Positions 30,217-38,875 of a DNA stretch of 64,000 nt are shown here, in pieces; within the stretch, counting starts at the first letter, position 1; each line of letters begins with the position of its first letter. The notes under the pieces were generated by a model. That model searched no databases. It saw nothing but the letters and a program-made list of their open reading frames with translations, and had not been told where the DNA came from. The translations under genes were made by a program, and so were the position numbers. This DNA is from Methylobacterium sp. Leaf123 (GTDB lineage Bacteria; Pseudomonadota; Alphaproteobacteria; Rhizobiales; Beijerinckiaceae), in contig NZ_LMNS01000040.1 of NCBI RefSeq assembly GCF_001423405.1, positions 62,637 to 126,636 on the forward strand. The letters are read 5' to 3'.

Positions 30217-31842
30217 ATGGCCTGGGATCCGATCCGAAGCCGAAACCGCATCGCGCGGTTCATGACGACCGTACCGCAGTCGGCCATCGACGTGCGAACC
30301 TTTGACCAAACGTACCTCTTGCAGCGTGTTCGGGACGCGCAGGCCCGCGGCAAGAGGCTCGGCTTCGATGAGTCGCCTATCTTTGCCGTCCCGCGGAACC
30401 GCGCGGTTCTCGTCGATGGTGTGCACGTCTACGTCCAGTTGCTCGACTACCACGATCGGCTTCAGGATCAGGGCCGCGAGACCGAAGCCAGCCATAAGCG
30501 CGTCCTACAGTTCCTGCACCTCCACTACTCGGCAACCGATAGGGTCGTGGAGGAGTTCGAGGCGCAGCGCGTCGACTACCACGGCCCCCGGCTGCACGCC
30601 GTCCTGGTGACGCCCGTCGGGGACGAGCGCCAACGCGTCCTCCGGGCCGTCGCATTCGCAGTGACCTTGAAGGAGACGATTGAGGCCGCCGGCCAGAACA
30701 TCGGCGGCGCCCGCCTCCAGACCCGGGTCAGGATTGGTATCGACACGGGGCGTGCGGTCGCCGTGAGCAGCGGTCGGGGCGCGGATATGGAGCCGCTCTT
30801 CCTCGGCAGCCCGGCCAACCAAGCAGCCAAGCTGGCAGAGGGTGACCATCCCGGCATCTATCTCAGCGACCGCGCCCGCGAGGTTCTGGGCGAACCAAGC
30901 GTCGGCTGGGCCTCGGAGCGCTCCACCTCGCTCGCGGAGGACCGTCAATACGGGCTTGCCAACGCGGGCTACGGCCAGGCGTGGTCCGGCCTCGATCCGG
31001 CGCCGATCCGGGCACGGGTGCTCGCCGCGGTCCGCGCTCTGCAAACGGACATGGATCTGACCGCGCTCACCTCCCCCGAGGCGACGTTCCGCTTCCACCG
31101 CCACGAGCCGCCGCTCAAGACCATCGACTTCGCCGAGTTGATGCCGAGCCGTTCGATCAGGATGGGGCTCGCCTCGGTCTTCGCCGATCTATCCGGCTTC
31201 ACCGCCTACGTGGACGCGTGCATCAGGGGTCGACGCATCGCCGAGATGACGGCGAACCTGCACGTCATCCGGGGCGAGCTGGCGGCCTGCGCCCGGGACG
31301 ACTTCGGCGCCAGGAAGGTACGCTTCATCGGCGATTGCCTCCACGGCCTTGTGGCCGTGGGCACGCGGCTGGCGACCGAGCCGGCGAGTACGGTGGACGC
31401 CGCCGTCATGCTCTCCGGGGGCCTTCGCTCCTCGTTCAACCTCTGCAAGGCGACGCTGCCCGGCATCCGCGAGATGGGCATCGCAATAGGCTCGGAGTTC
31501 GGGGAGACCCCGGTCAGCAGGGTGGGCATCCGGGGCGACAGGAGCGTCCGTTGCGCCACCAGCAAGGCAGTCTCGACCTCCGAGGCCATCCAGTCCGACC
31601 TGAACGGACGGCAGACTGCCCTCGGGCCGAACGCACTCGCCAACGCCTCCCCGGCGGTCAGGCGGGCATTCGGGGCCGGACCGGTCTATGACATGGACCA
31701 CGACCGGGCCGGTCACGTCGTCACGCCGGCCCCTGCCCCGTCGGTGGCGAGGCCGGCGGCGCTCTCGTCCGGCCTGCTGATCTCCCAGGGCGCGACCGCT
31801 GCCGGATCTGTGCGGGAGCGAGGCAGCGGACGCCATGCATGA
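30217..31842 (+). CDS. Protein with two diverged class III cyclase domains and a flexible tail
   Basis: A 541-residue protein beginning 14 bp after the previous gene. Domain 1 (about 60-225) keeps the first metal Asp (D67 in VLVDGVHV). It has GP where the second should be GD (123-124), and Lys where the transition-state Arg is expected (NQAAK, 201-205), so it looks catalytically dead. Domain 2 (about 315-460) keeps both metal aspartates (D324 in FADLSGFT, D373 in FIGDCLHG) but lacks the VN..R motif (SVRCATSK instead). The last 40 residues (501-541) are Ala/Pro/Ser/Gly-rich, probably disordered, and end in Ala. It may be a pseudo-cyclase partner, a nucleotide sensor, or the substrate of the downstream conjugating enzyme. 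An upstream TTG or an internal ATG at 30262 are alternative starts. Confidence 0.8.
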   Translation: MAWDPIRSRNRIARFMTTVPQSAIDVRTFDQTYLLQRVRDAQARGKRLGFDESPIFAVPRNRAVLVDGVHVYVQLLDYHDRLQDQGRETEASHKRVLQFLHLHYSATDRVVEEFEAQRVDYHGPRLHAVLVTPVGDERQRVLRAVAFAVTLKETIEAAGQNIGGARLQTRVRIGIDTGRAVAVSSGRGADMEPLFLGSPANQAAKLAEGDHPGIYLSDRAREVLGEPSVGWASERSTSLAEDRQYGLANAGYGQAWSGLDPAPIRARVLAAVRALQTDMDLTALTSPEATFRFHRHEPPLKTIDFAELMPSRSIRMGLASVFADLSGFTAYVDACIRGRRIAEMTANLHVIRGELAACARDDFGARKVRFIGDCLHGLVAVGTRLATEPASTVDAAVMLSGGLRSSFNLCKATLPGIREMGIAIGSEFGETPVSRVGIRGDRSVRCATSKAVSTSEAIQSDLNGRQTALGPNALANASPAVRRAFGAGPVYDMDHDRAGHVVTPAPAPSVARPAALSSGLLISQGATAAGSVRERGSGRHA

Positions 31843-33658
31843 GGCGTCGATCCGGCGGCATGCGGCTGTCGAGAGGGTTCGCGAGTGCCTCCGGGAACTG
31901 CACGGTGTCGACCCGACACCGTTGGGACGAAGGGCCCTCGCCGCATACCACCACCGTTTCCGGATAAAGTCGGGTTGGCGACTGCCCGTCGACTTCGGCG
32001 AACCGCATCCACGGCACATCGACGTGCTGATACCCGAGGGTTTCCCGCTCGTACGACCGCAGTTCGGCCTGCTGGAACGGCCGCCGTTCCTCACGTGGCC
32101 CCACGTCGAGCGCGATGGCAGCCTGTGCCTACTCGCCAACATGAGCGAATTCGATCCCGACGATCCGGCCGGAGTGGTGGTCCGGCTGCTCGGAAAGAGC
32201 TGCACCCTCGTTCGGGACCTCTTGGAAGGGGGCATGGTGGAGAGGGACTTCCTCGATGAGTTCCTCACCTACTGGCGCTACGATCGGAACGCCTCGGACG
32301 GACGCCTGACGAGCATCCTGCGGCTAGAGCGGCCGTCACGCGAGATCGCCGTCTGGCAGACCACGGGCATCCGCCTGCTCGGAGACACCGAGGAGCAGGT
32401 CACGGGTTGGCTGCGGAACCGTTATGGAGACAAAGTCCTCCGCCCGTCGCGACTGCAAAAGGGCCTGCTCGTGTGGCTCGACCGGCCGATGCTGCCGTCC
32501 GAGTACCCGAGGACGGCGCGGGACGTGCAGGTCTTGGTGGAGAAGTGTGGCGGCGAGGCACCGCGTCTCCTATCGGACCTCGTCTCCGCGCGGCCGGACA
32601 GCATCGTCACGGTCATCGCCGCGGAGGGACGGTTCGGCCCTGGGATTGTGACGGCCGCTATCGCGCCCCCGCGGGGCGCACGCAGCTGCGGCGGCTCGAC
32701 AGCGCCACTTTACGACGGCTTCCGGCCCTCACGCCTGCCGAGCGGACTGCTGGTACGGCGATACCTTGGCAGCGATCCCGTCGTGCGCGACGAGCCGGCG
32801 CGAGCGGATGCCCCTTGGATCCACGGTCGCGGGCACGATCTGCGCACGGAACGGCTGACAGGCGCGACGGTCACGGTCTTGGGCTGTGGATCGGTCGGCG
32901 CGCCGGTGGCGGTCGCGCTCGCGCAGGCGGGCGTCGGGCACCTGAATCTTATCGACCATGATGCACTTGATTGGGCCAACGTCGGGCGCCATCCGCTCGG
33001 CGCCGCCTGCGTGCGCGGGAACAAGGCGGAAGGGCTGGCTGCGAAGCTGCGGATTGACTACCCGCACGGGAAATTCGATGCCTTCCCGGTCGTGGCGCAG
33101 GCGATGTTGGCCGTCGATGAAGGAACGCTCCGGGGAAGTCACCTCATCGTGTCGGCGATGGGGGATTGGCGCGCGGAAAGCCAACTCAATGACTGGCAGT
33201 GCCGGCTGGGCAGGCCGATGCCCGTCGTCTACGGCTGGACCGAGGCGCACGCTGTCGCGGGGCATGCGGTGGCCATCACGCCTGGGGGTGGCTGCCTCAG
33301 GTGCGGGCTGGACCGGACGGGGGTACCCCATTTCCGGGTGGTGGCTTGGCCCGACGAGCGGGCAGTCGCTTTTGAAGAGCCCGCTTGCGGCGCCCACTAT
33401 CAGCCGTACGGGCCTGTCGAGCTCGGGTTCGTCACGTCGCTGGTCGCCCAGCTGGCCCTGGACTGCCTCCTGGGGAAGGTGACGCGTCCGTGCCATAGGA
33501 TTCATGCCGCGCGGCGTGCTTCGCTCACCGAGGCGGGCGGCCGTTGGTCCGACCGGTGGATCGACCAGTACCCCACCATGACCGAGGGTGGAGTGCAGGT
33601 CGAGCGGGAATGGTTATCCGGAACCTGCGCGGCGTGTTCGGCATCCAAGATCGCGTGA
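31835..33658 (+). CDS. E2-E1 ubiquitin-like conjugation fusion protein (Cap2-like)
   Basis: A 607-residue fusion overlapping the previous stop by 8 bp (ATGCATGA). Residues about 10-150 are a prokaryotic E2/UBC-like domain with the active-site pattern WPHVERDGSLCLL, C98 being the presumed catalytic cysteine. The middle region (150-335) is an unclassified linker domain. Residues 340-560 form a ThiF/E1 adenylation domain: GCGSVG (350-355), LIDHD (372-376), NVGRH, K397. The candidate E1 cysteine is C518 in ACGAHYQPYGPVEL. Two CxxC pairs (487-490, 598-601) form the usual zinc site. This domain order is that of CBASS Cap2, which ligates a CD-NTase through its C-terminus. Here the partners are class III cyclases instead, and no JAB-type Cap3 gene follows. 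Confidence 0.88.
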   Translation: MHEASIRRHAAVERVRECLRELHGVDPTPLGRRALAAYHHRFRIKSGWRLPVDFGEPHPRHIDVLIPEGFPLVRPQFGLLERPPFLTWPHVERDGSLCLLANMSEFDPDDPAGVVVRLLGKSCTLVRDLLEGGMVERDFLDEFLTYWRYDRNASDGRLTSILRLERPSREIAVWQTTGIRLLGDTEEQVTGWLRNRYGDKVLRPSRLQKGLLVWLDRPMLPSEYPRTARDVQVLVEKCGGEAPRLLSDLVSARPDSIVTVIAAEGRFGPGIVTAAIAPPRGARSCGGSTAPLYDGFRPSRLPSGLLVRRYLGSDPVVRDEPARADAPWIHGRGHDLRTERLTGATVTVLGCGSVGAPVAVALAQAGVGHLNLIDHDALDWANVGRHPLGAACVRGNKAEGLAAKLRIDYPHGKFDAFPVVAQAMLAVDEGTLRGSHLIVSAMGDWRAESQLNDWQCRLGRPMPVVYGWTEAHAVAGHAVAITPGGGCLRCGLDRTGVPHFRVVAWPDERAVAFEEPACGAHYQPYGPVELGFVTSLVAQLALDCLLGKVTRPCHRIHAARRASLTEAGGRWSDRWIDQYPTMTEGGVQVEREWLSGTCAACSASKIA

Positions 33659-33942
33659 CGGGTATTGAGTACCTGGCAACGTCGGGCGGGCGACTGTACT
33701 GCCGCATGTAGTTTGCCTGTCGGACGATGCCGATCGCAACCATGCCCAGAACAATCTAGACATAGATTACAGCCTTTAGAAGAAGCGTATGATGAGACGC
33801 CTCAACGCCGATCCACAGTTTGACCTCTTCCGGACCGTTCACCCTGCCTGTTCGGATGTCGGCTTGGGAGGTGATTCCGTTGAAACACTTGATGGCTGCC
33901 GCGATCACCGTCGGACGGAATGGGCGTTTGTCGTTGGGCTTG
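33659..33942. other. Non-coding flank between E2-E1 gene and IS remnant
   Basis: No gene is supported here. A 66-codon open frame on the minus strand (33756-33956) crosses into the IS end and lacks a ribosome binding site and any recognisable domain. The segment may contain older mobile-element debris. Confidence 0.35.
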
Positions 33943-34168
33943 TGATCCGCCCCCACTGAAGTGGTCCGCCCTGAGGTATGGCTTTAAGGTCCGAATGGAG
34001 TTGCCCCGGTTTGTGGTCCACGGCCTATGCAAGTTCTCGGGCTGTGACAGCTTGGTTGGCGAAGGCTCGGGGCGTCAAGCCGCCCAGGGCCGTGTGGGGG
34101 CGATCTTCGTTGTAGTGGCACCTCCAGTCCTCGATGCGCTCGCGGGCATCGGCCAGCGACAGGAACCA
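33943..34168 (-). mobile_element. 3' remnant of an IS3-family insertion sequence
   Basis: The minus-strand translation ends WFLSLADARERIEDWRCHYNEDRPHTALG and PRAFANQA, the C-terminus of IS3-family transposase OrfB (last part of the DDE domain), with a stop at 34025. Outside the stop lies an IS terminus starting TGATCCGC at 33943. Everything upstream of the last ~45 transposase residues is missing; at about 34168 the frame passes directly into an EAL-domain gene. A related 5' terminus lies at 47788 facing the other way. Confidence 0.8.
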
Positions 34169-35840
34169 CAGTATGAGCATGGCCGACTGCTGTCGCAGTG
34201 CGATGTTTTCCGTCAACTCAATCTCAAGCGCTGCCGCAGGCAAGCCGGCGGAGCGGAGTGCGTCCTCGACGACCTCGACGAGGTCGCCAGCCACCAACTG
34301 CTCGGCGAAGAGGTTCACGCCCAGGCGCAACTCGAACCCAGCCTTGCGCCAGGACGCGGCCTGTCGGCAAGCCTCGCCGATGATCCACGCCCCTACTGTG
34401 CGAGCGTGCCGGCTTGCTTCGAGCGTCTCCAGGAATACCGCGGGCGTCAGCAAGCCACGCTCAGGATGCCGCCAGCGGATGAGGGCTTCCGCTCCCACGA
34501 GCATGCCATCAGCGAGGCGAACCTGCGGCTGGTAGTGGAGTTCGAACTCGCCACACAGAGCCGCTCGTTCGACCTCATCCTCCAAGAGGCGCCGGGCTTC
34601 ATACTCCTCCCGGTCACGCGCCGTGAAAGTCCGCACTACCCCGCCCCCAGCGGCCTTCGCCGCGTAGAGCGCCAGGTCAGCGTTGGCGAGCAGCTTCTCC
34701 GGACTGTCGTATTCACCGGCGGTGGCGGCGACGACGCCGGCACTCGCGACGATCGGCAGCACATGCCCTCTGACCAGGAAGGATCGCTCACCTAGGCTTC
34801 CCAGCATCCGCCGGGCGGTAGTCTCGGCGGATGCACCCACCGACGCTCCGGAAATTAAGGCCACGAACTCATCTCCCCCAAGGCGTGCGAGCGTTCCGTC
34901 ACTGCCGAGGGCATGAGCCAAGCGCGTCGCCGCCTCGCGCAGCAACTCGTCGCCTGCGCCATGGCCGAAGGTGTCGTTGACGTGCTTGAAGCCATCCAGA
35001 TCCAGCAGGACCACGGCGAGTGGCTCACCGCTCGCTAAGGCACTTGCCGTCATCTCCCAGAAGCTCCTGCGGTTCGGCAGGTCTGTCAGCGGGTCCTGAT
35101 AGGCAAGGCGGCGGAGCTCCTCCTGTGCTCGAACCTGCTCGGTCACGTTCCTGGTGAAGGTGACAATGCCGCCGTTCGATGAAGGGAAGACATTGGCTTC
35201 GAGGTGGCCGCCGACGGTCTCGTTATGGAAGGTGACTTTTGTGGGAGCACGTTCGCTCATGACCCTCCGGAAGGCGTCCCAGACCGGACCGCCGACCAGC
35301 TCCGGGAACGCTTCCCAAAGATGCTTACCGACCAGCTCTCGGCCTTCTAGGTGCGCGCGGGCGCGCCCGTTGATGAAGGTCACATGCTAGGTCTTGTCGA
35401 TGGCCCAGACGCTGTCAGTCGTGCTCTCGAGGGCATCGCGAAGCCGCTTCTTCCGCTTGGCGACCGCTTCAGCCATGTCGTCGAAGGCGCGCCCGAGTTG
35501 CGCGATTTCACTTACGGCCTCGACTGCACCTGCGCAGGCTTGGCCATCGCCTCTACGCCAGCCTTCCACAACCTCGATCAGGCGGGCGAGCGGTCTGCGA
35601 ATGAACCTCACGGCGAACCACCAGGTCCCGAGCAGGGCGGCCGCCAACGCGGCTGCTGAGACACTCAGCACCCACGATCCCCGCTGGTGAGCGCCGGCAA
35701 GGGCCTGTTCGTAGTCGACGCCGACCGCCACGACGAAGGGGGCTCCGGGTTGAGCGGCTATGGGTACGACGCCGACGAACTCACGCCGGCCGCTCGTCCA
35801 TTTCATATCCAAGAGTGTGGGTTCAGGCGTCGAAACGGCC
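34169..35840 (-). pseudogene. Broken HAMP-PAS-GGDEF-EAL c-di-GMP enzyme gene
   Basis: Remains of a membrane c-di-GMP cyclase/phosphodiesterase. Reading on the minus strand: part of an extracellular sensor (about 35840-35700), a transmembrane helix and HAMP segment, and a PAS domain interrupted by an in-frame TAG at 35387-35389 (IDKT-stop-HVTFING). GGDEF follows with RLGGDEF, then EAL with YQPQVRLADG and GAEALIRWRHPERG, cut off at ELTENIALRQQSAM where the IS fragment begins. The 5' end is also missing, abutting a racemase fragment. A product from the ATG at 35383 could still be made (PAS-GGDEF-partial EAL) but would lack sensor, membrane anchor and EAL C-terminus. Confidence 0.8.
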
Positions 35841-35844
35841 TTTC

Positions 35845-36072
35845 GCTGATGAGACCCAAGCCACGGAGATCCTGTCCGCACAGGCCGAGGCCTTGGTCGC
35901 CGCGGGCTGTGACGAGGTCGTGATGGCATGCACCGAGATCCCTGTGGCGCTCGCCGGGGTCGAAGGGGAGATGCGTACCAAATTGGTGGACGCGACCGAG
36001 GCGCTCGCCCGTGCCTGCGTCCGCGCTTGCAAGGCCGAAGCTCTGACCCCGAGCGCGGCGCTCGCCGCCTGA
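35845..36072 (+). pseudogene. Asp/Glu racemase fragment (C-terminal part)
   Basis: About 75 codons reading AEALVAAGCDEVVMACTEIPVAL followed by a helical Ala-rich tail and a stop. The cysteine motif ACTEIP is the second catalytic Cys region of the aspartate/glutamate racemase superfamily. The N-terminal two thirds, with the first catalytic Cys, are missing; the left edge abuts the 5' break of the GGDEF/EAL pseudogene. The exact junction cannot be placed better than about 35.82-35.85 kb. Confidence 0.65.
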
Positions 36073-36075
36073 CCC

Positions 36076-36462
36076 TCAAATCTCGCCACCCGCACCCTTG
36101 CGACCGCGGGAGGTCGGCCGCTGCGGCAGGCTGCCTCCGTAGGTCTGCCACCACGCGTTCAACGCCTCCATCGTCGGACCGAGGCCCCGCGCCTTCTCCG
36201 TGATGGCGTACTCGACCCGCGGCGGCACCTCGGCGAACACGGTGCGGTCCACCAAGCCGTCGGCCTCCAACTCCCGCAACTGCGCGGTCAGCATGTGCTG
36301 GGTGACGCCGGGTATGGCCTTTCGCAGCTCCCCGAAGCGGTAGACCCGCTGGTTGAGCAGCCACATGATCTCAAGCTTCCACTTGCCTGAGAGAAGCGAG
36401 AAGGCGCGCCGCATCTCCTCATGCATGTTGACCGCCCCATGAGGCTTGGTCTGATTTTCCAT
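36076..36462 (-). CDS. HxlR-family transcriptional regulator
   Basis: A 128-residue winged helix-turn-helix regulator of the HxlR type: AFSLLSGKWKLEIMWLLNQRVYRFGELRKAIPGVTQHMLTAQLRELEADGLVDRTVF and VEYAITEKARGL are typical. It is divergent from a DoxX-SDR-MAPEG operon that starts 155 bp away, so it probably represses that operon. Members often sense electrophiles or quinones. A GTG three codons upstream is an alternative start. Confidence 0.9.
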   Translation of the reverse strand: MENQTKPHGAVNMHEEMRRAFSLLSGKWKLEIMWLLNQRVYRFGELRKAIPGVTQHMLTAQLRELEADGLVDRTVFAEVPPRVEYAITEKARGLGPTMEALNAWWQTYGGSLPQRPTSRGRKGAGGEI

Positions 36463-36616
36463 ACTAGACACTGCTTATTCATCCTACTTGTCGCTATCCA
36501 TCTTAGCTGACATTTTCGACTTGCGCCTCAATCGCGCAACCGAAGAACGGGTTTTCCCAAACAATCCCGTCGATGCCAAAAAAACCTGCCGCCCCGGCGA
36601 CAGGAGTGGATGAGCC

Positions 36617-37006
36617 ATGCCTGAAATCTATGTCTACTGGTCCAACACAGCATTGCTGTGCCTACTCTACCTGACCTCCGCCTTCCTCTACGTCACCAAG
36701 GGGACCTGGACCCGGCAGGCGCTAGCCGACCTCGGTTATCCCGCATACCTCGTGCCGTTCATGGCCGCGGTGAAGATCGCCGGCCCAGTCGTGATCCTAT
36801 CGCGGTTCAGCGTGGCGCTCAGCGACCTCGCCTATGCCGGCCTGTTCTATCATCTCGTGCTGTCCGGCCTCGCCCATCTCGGCGTCCGCAAGCCCCTCGG
36901 CGCGCTTCCCGCGGTGATCGGGCTCGCCCTGCTGGCCGCGTCCTTCACCACCCAGAACGCCGCCCGCGCCATCCCTTCGCCGTACCCCCTGGCGGCTGCC
37001 TTCTGA
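36617..37006 (+). CDS. DoxX-like family membrane protein
   Basis: A small 129-residue inner-membrane protein with about four hydrophobic helices. The motifs match DoxX-like proteins (YLTSAFLYVTKGTW, LGYPAYLVPFMAAVKIAGPVVIL, YAGLFYHLVLSGLAHLG). Such proteins are often regulated by HxlR repressors and associated with redox stress; function unproven. It is first in a plus-strand run with an SDR gene 41 bp downstream. Confidence 0.85.
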   Translation: MPEIYVYWSNTALLCLLYLTSAFLYVTKGTWTRQALADLGYPAYLVPFMAAVKIAGPVVILSRFSVALSDLAYAGLFYHLVLSGLAHLGVRKPLGALPAVIGLALLAASFTTQNAARAIPSPYPLAAAF

Positions 37007-37047
37007 CGCCCCGCCCCTCGAACGAAACGAAACCCAAGGAGAAATCC

Positions 37048-37791
37048 ATGAACCGACTCGACGGAAAGATCGCCCTCGTGACCGGTGCCGGCCGCGGCAT
37101 CGGGCGTGCCACCGCCAAGCTGTTCGCCGCGGAAGGCGCCAGGGTGGCGGTCCTCTCCCGCACCGCCGCAAACGTCGATGCCGTGGTCGCCGACATCGAG
37201 GCCGCCGGCGGCACCGCCCTCGGCGTCGTCTGCGACCTCGCCGATGCCGGGCAGATCGAGGCGGGCGTCGCCAAAGTGGTCGCCTCCTACGGCCGGATCA
37301 ACATCCTTGTGAACAACGCCTTCGATCCCACCGCGCCGTACTCGTCGATCATCGACCTCTCGGTCGAGCAGCTCCAGCGCAACTTCGAGATGGGCCCGGT
37401 CGCCTACCTGCGGACCATGCAGGCCTGCCACCCCCACCTCAAGGCGAGCGGCGAAGGGCGCGTCATCAACTTCGGCTCAATGGCCGGCGTCTCCGGCCTC
37501 GCCGGCATGGGGCCCTACAACATGGCCAAGGAGGCGGTGCGTGCCCTGACGCGGACGGCCGCCCGCGAATGGGGTGCCGACAAGATCACCGTGAACAACG
37601 TCCTGCCCGTCGCGGAGACCTGGGGGGCCGAGGCCAACGTGCCGCCGCCGACCAATCCCCTCGGTCGCTACGGCTCGCCGGAGGAGGACATCGCGCCCGT
37701 CGTCTTGTTCCTCGCAAGCAAGGACGCACAATTCCTGACGGGCTACACCCTCACGCCGGACGGCGGGATGATCATCGACAGCGCGCGCTGA
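37048..37791 (+). CDS. Short-chain dehydrogenase/reductase
   Basis: A 247-residue NAD(P)-dependent SDR. The nucleotide motif is TGAGRGIGRATAK, NNAF follows, the catalytic Ser is in NFGSMAG, and YNMAK supplies Tyr and Lys. The start ATG follows AAGGAGAAATCC, an ideal ribosome binding site. A MAPEG gene starts 5 bp after the stop. The substrate cannot be inferred; the HxlR-controlled context suggests detoxification of aldehydes or quinones. Confidence 0.9.
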   Translation: MNRLDGKIALVTGAGRGIGRATAKLFAAEGARVAVLSRTAANVDAVVADIEAAGGTALGVVCDLADAGQIEAGVAKVVASYGRINILVNNAFDPTAPYSSIIDLSVEQLQRNFEMGPVAYLRTMQACHPHLKASGEGRVINFGSMAGVSGLAGMGPYNMAKEAVRALTRTAAREWGADKITVNNVLPVAETWGAEANVPPPTNPLGRYGSPEEDIAPVVLFLASKDAQFLTGYTLTPDGGMIIDSAR

Positions 37792-37796
37792 GATCC

Positions 37797-38195
37797 ATGT
37801 CCGCCCTTCCCATCACCTCCCAGTTCGTGGCGGTCTTCGCCATCGCCCTGATCGCCCTGTCGGTTCCGGTCACCCTGCGTCGGCTCACGGTCGGGGAGTT
37901 GGTCGGGGACGCCGTGGACGAAGCCCTGCGCCGGCGTATCCGGGCGCAGGGGAACTTCATCGAGTACATCCCGCTCGGCGTGATCGGAATGGCCCTGGTC
38001 GAGGCTCGACAAGCCCCGACATCGCTTGTTCTCGTCATCGGGGTGATGCTCGCCGGCGGCCGCCTGCTCCACGCCGTCGGCATGTATCGCGCGCACGGAC
38101 CATTGCGCGGATTCGGGATGATCCTGACCTATCTGGCGCTCGTCTCGGTCGCGGTCCGCCTCGGCATCGATGCTTGGTCCGGGCCCGCATCCTGA
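37797..38195 (+). CDS. MAPEG-family membrane protein
   Basis: A 132-residue four-helix membrane protein resembling the MAPEG family (microsomal glutathione-transferase-like). The signature-like part is RRRIRAQGNFIEYIPLGVIGMALVEA, where the Arg/Asn/Glu line the glutathione site in the family, followed by RLLHAVGMY. It probably forms the last gene of the DoxX-SDR-MAPEG operon and would act on hydrophobic electrophiles. Confidence 0.85.
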   Translation: MSALPITSQFVAVFAIALIALSVPVTLRRLTVGELVGDAVDEALRRRIRAQGNFIEYIPLGVIGMALVEARQAPTSLVLVIGVMLAGGRLLHAVGMYRAHGPLRGFGMILTYLALVSVAVRLGIDAWSGPAS

Positions 38196-38231
38196 CCCCT
38201 GGAACCCTCTTCGGTGCGCTTCGGGTATCCC

Positions 38232-38789
38232 TCAGGGGGTAACGCGATGCGCACCGACCATGACCGCGACGAGCGTTGCCGGCCGGTCGGTATCGTTGCG
38301 CCAGTTGTGCCAGCCCCCGTGAAGGACGACGAGGTCACCCTGACCGACACGGGTCTCGCGGCGTTCGACTTCGAGCACGATCTCGCCGGAGACCACGAAG
38401 GCGTAATCGACGGTATCGGACCGGTGCATGCCCGGATGTCCCAGGTCGAAGGCGTCGGAGAAGCCGGCCACGCTGCCGCCTTTGAGATCCCCGGGACCCG
38501 ATGCGGCCCGACCGTCACCCGCATCCCTCGGCGCCGGCATGATCGTGAAGAGGCGGAACCGGACACCTCCGGGAACGGGGAACCACGGCTCCGCCACCCG
38601 CCCCGGTGCCAAGCCCGTCCCCACGGACGCGATCCCGCCGGCCGTGCCCCAGAGATGGCTGGCCTTGAAGACCGGCGTCCCGGCGGGGTCCGTGATGACC
38701 TCGGCACGCACCACCCGGTGCTCGCAATCCGAGGACCCGTCCGTCGCGATGTGGGAGAGGATGACCCTCGTCTCGTCGGGATGTTGCAT
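38232..38789 (-). CDS. Cupin-domain protein
   Basis: A 185-residue protein whose C-terminal half is a cupin barrel (DTVDYAFVVSGEIVLEVERRETRVGQGDLVVLHGGWHNWRN), with metal-binding His/Glu in the usual places. The N-terminal part contains the WGTAGG segment seen in small cupins from aromatic and epoxide pathways. It is convergent with the MAPEG gene and the last of a minus-strand series. Exact activity unknown. Confidence 0.8.
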   Translation of the reverse strand: MQHPDETRVILSHIATDGSSDCEHRVVRAEVITDPAGTPVFKASHLWGTAGGIASVGTGLAPGRVAEPWFPVPGGVRFRLFTIMPAPRDAGDGRAASGPGDLKGGSVAGFSDAFDLGHPGMHRSDTVDYAFVVSGEIVLEVERRETRVGQGDLVVLHGGWHNWRNDTDRPATLVAVMVGAHRVTP

Positions 38790-38875
38790 GGGACGGTCCG
38801 GTTGGCGTTCGTAGGGGGAACTACAGCGGCACACGACCGACGCGGTTCGAGGCGATGGGTGGCTCGGGACCGGCG

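Noticed and set aside
29090..33658. Calling the operon ordinary type II CBASS
   Set aside because: The cyclases have class III (FSDLSGF, HMGDAV) motifs rather than the CD-NTase GS..D.D motif, and no Cap3 gene is present.
33756..33956. 66-codon minus-strand open frame after the E2-E1 gene
   Set aside because: It lacks a ribosome binding site and domain and runs out of the IS terminus; probably not a gene.
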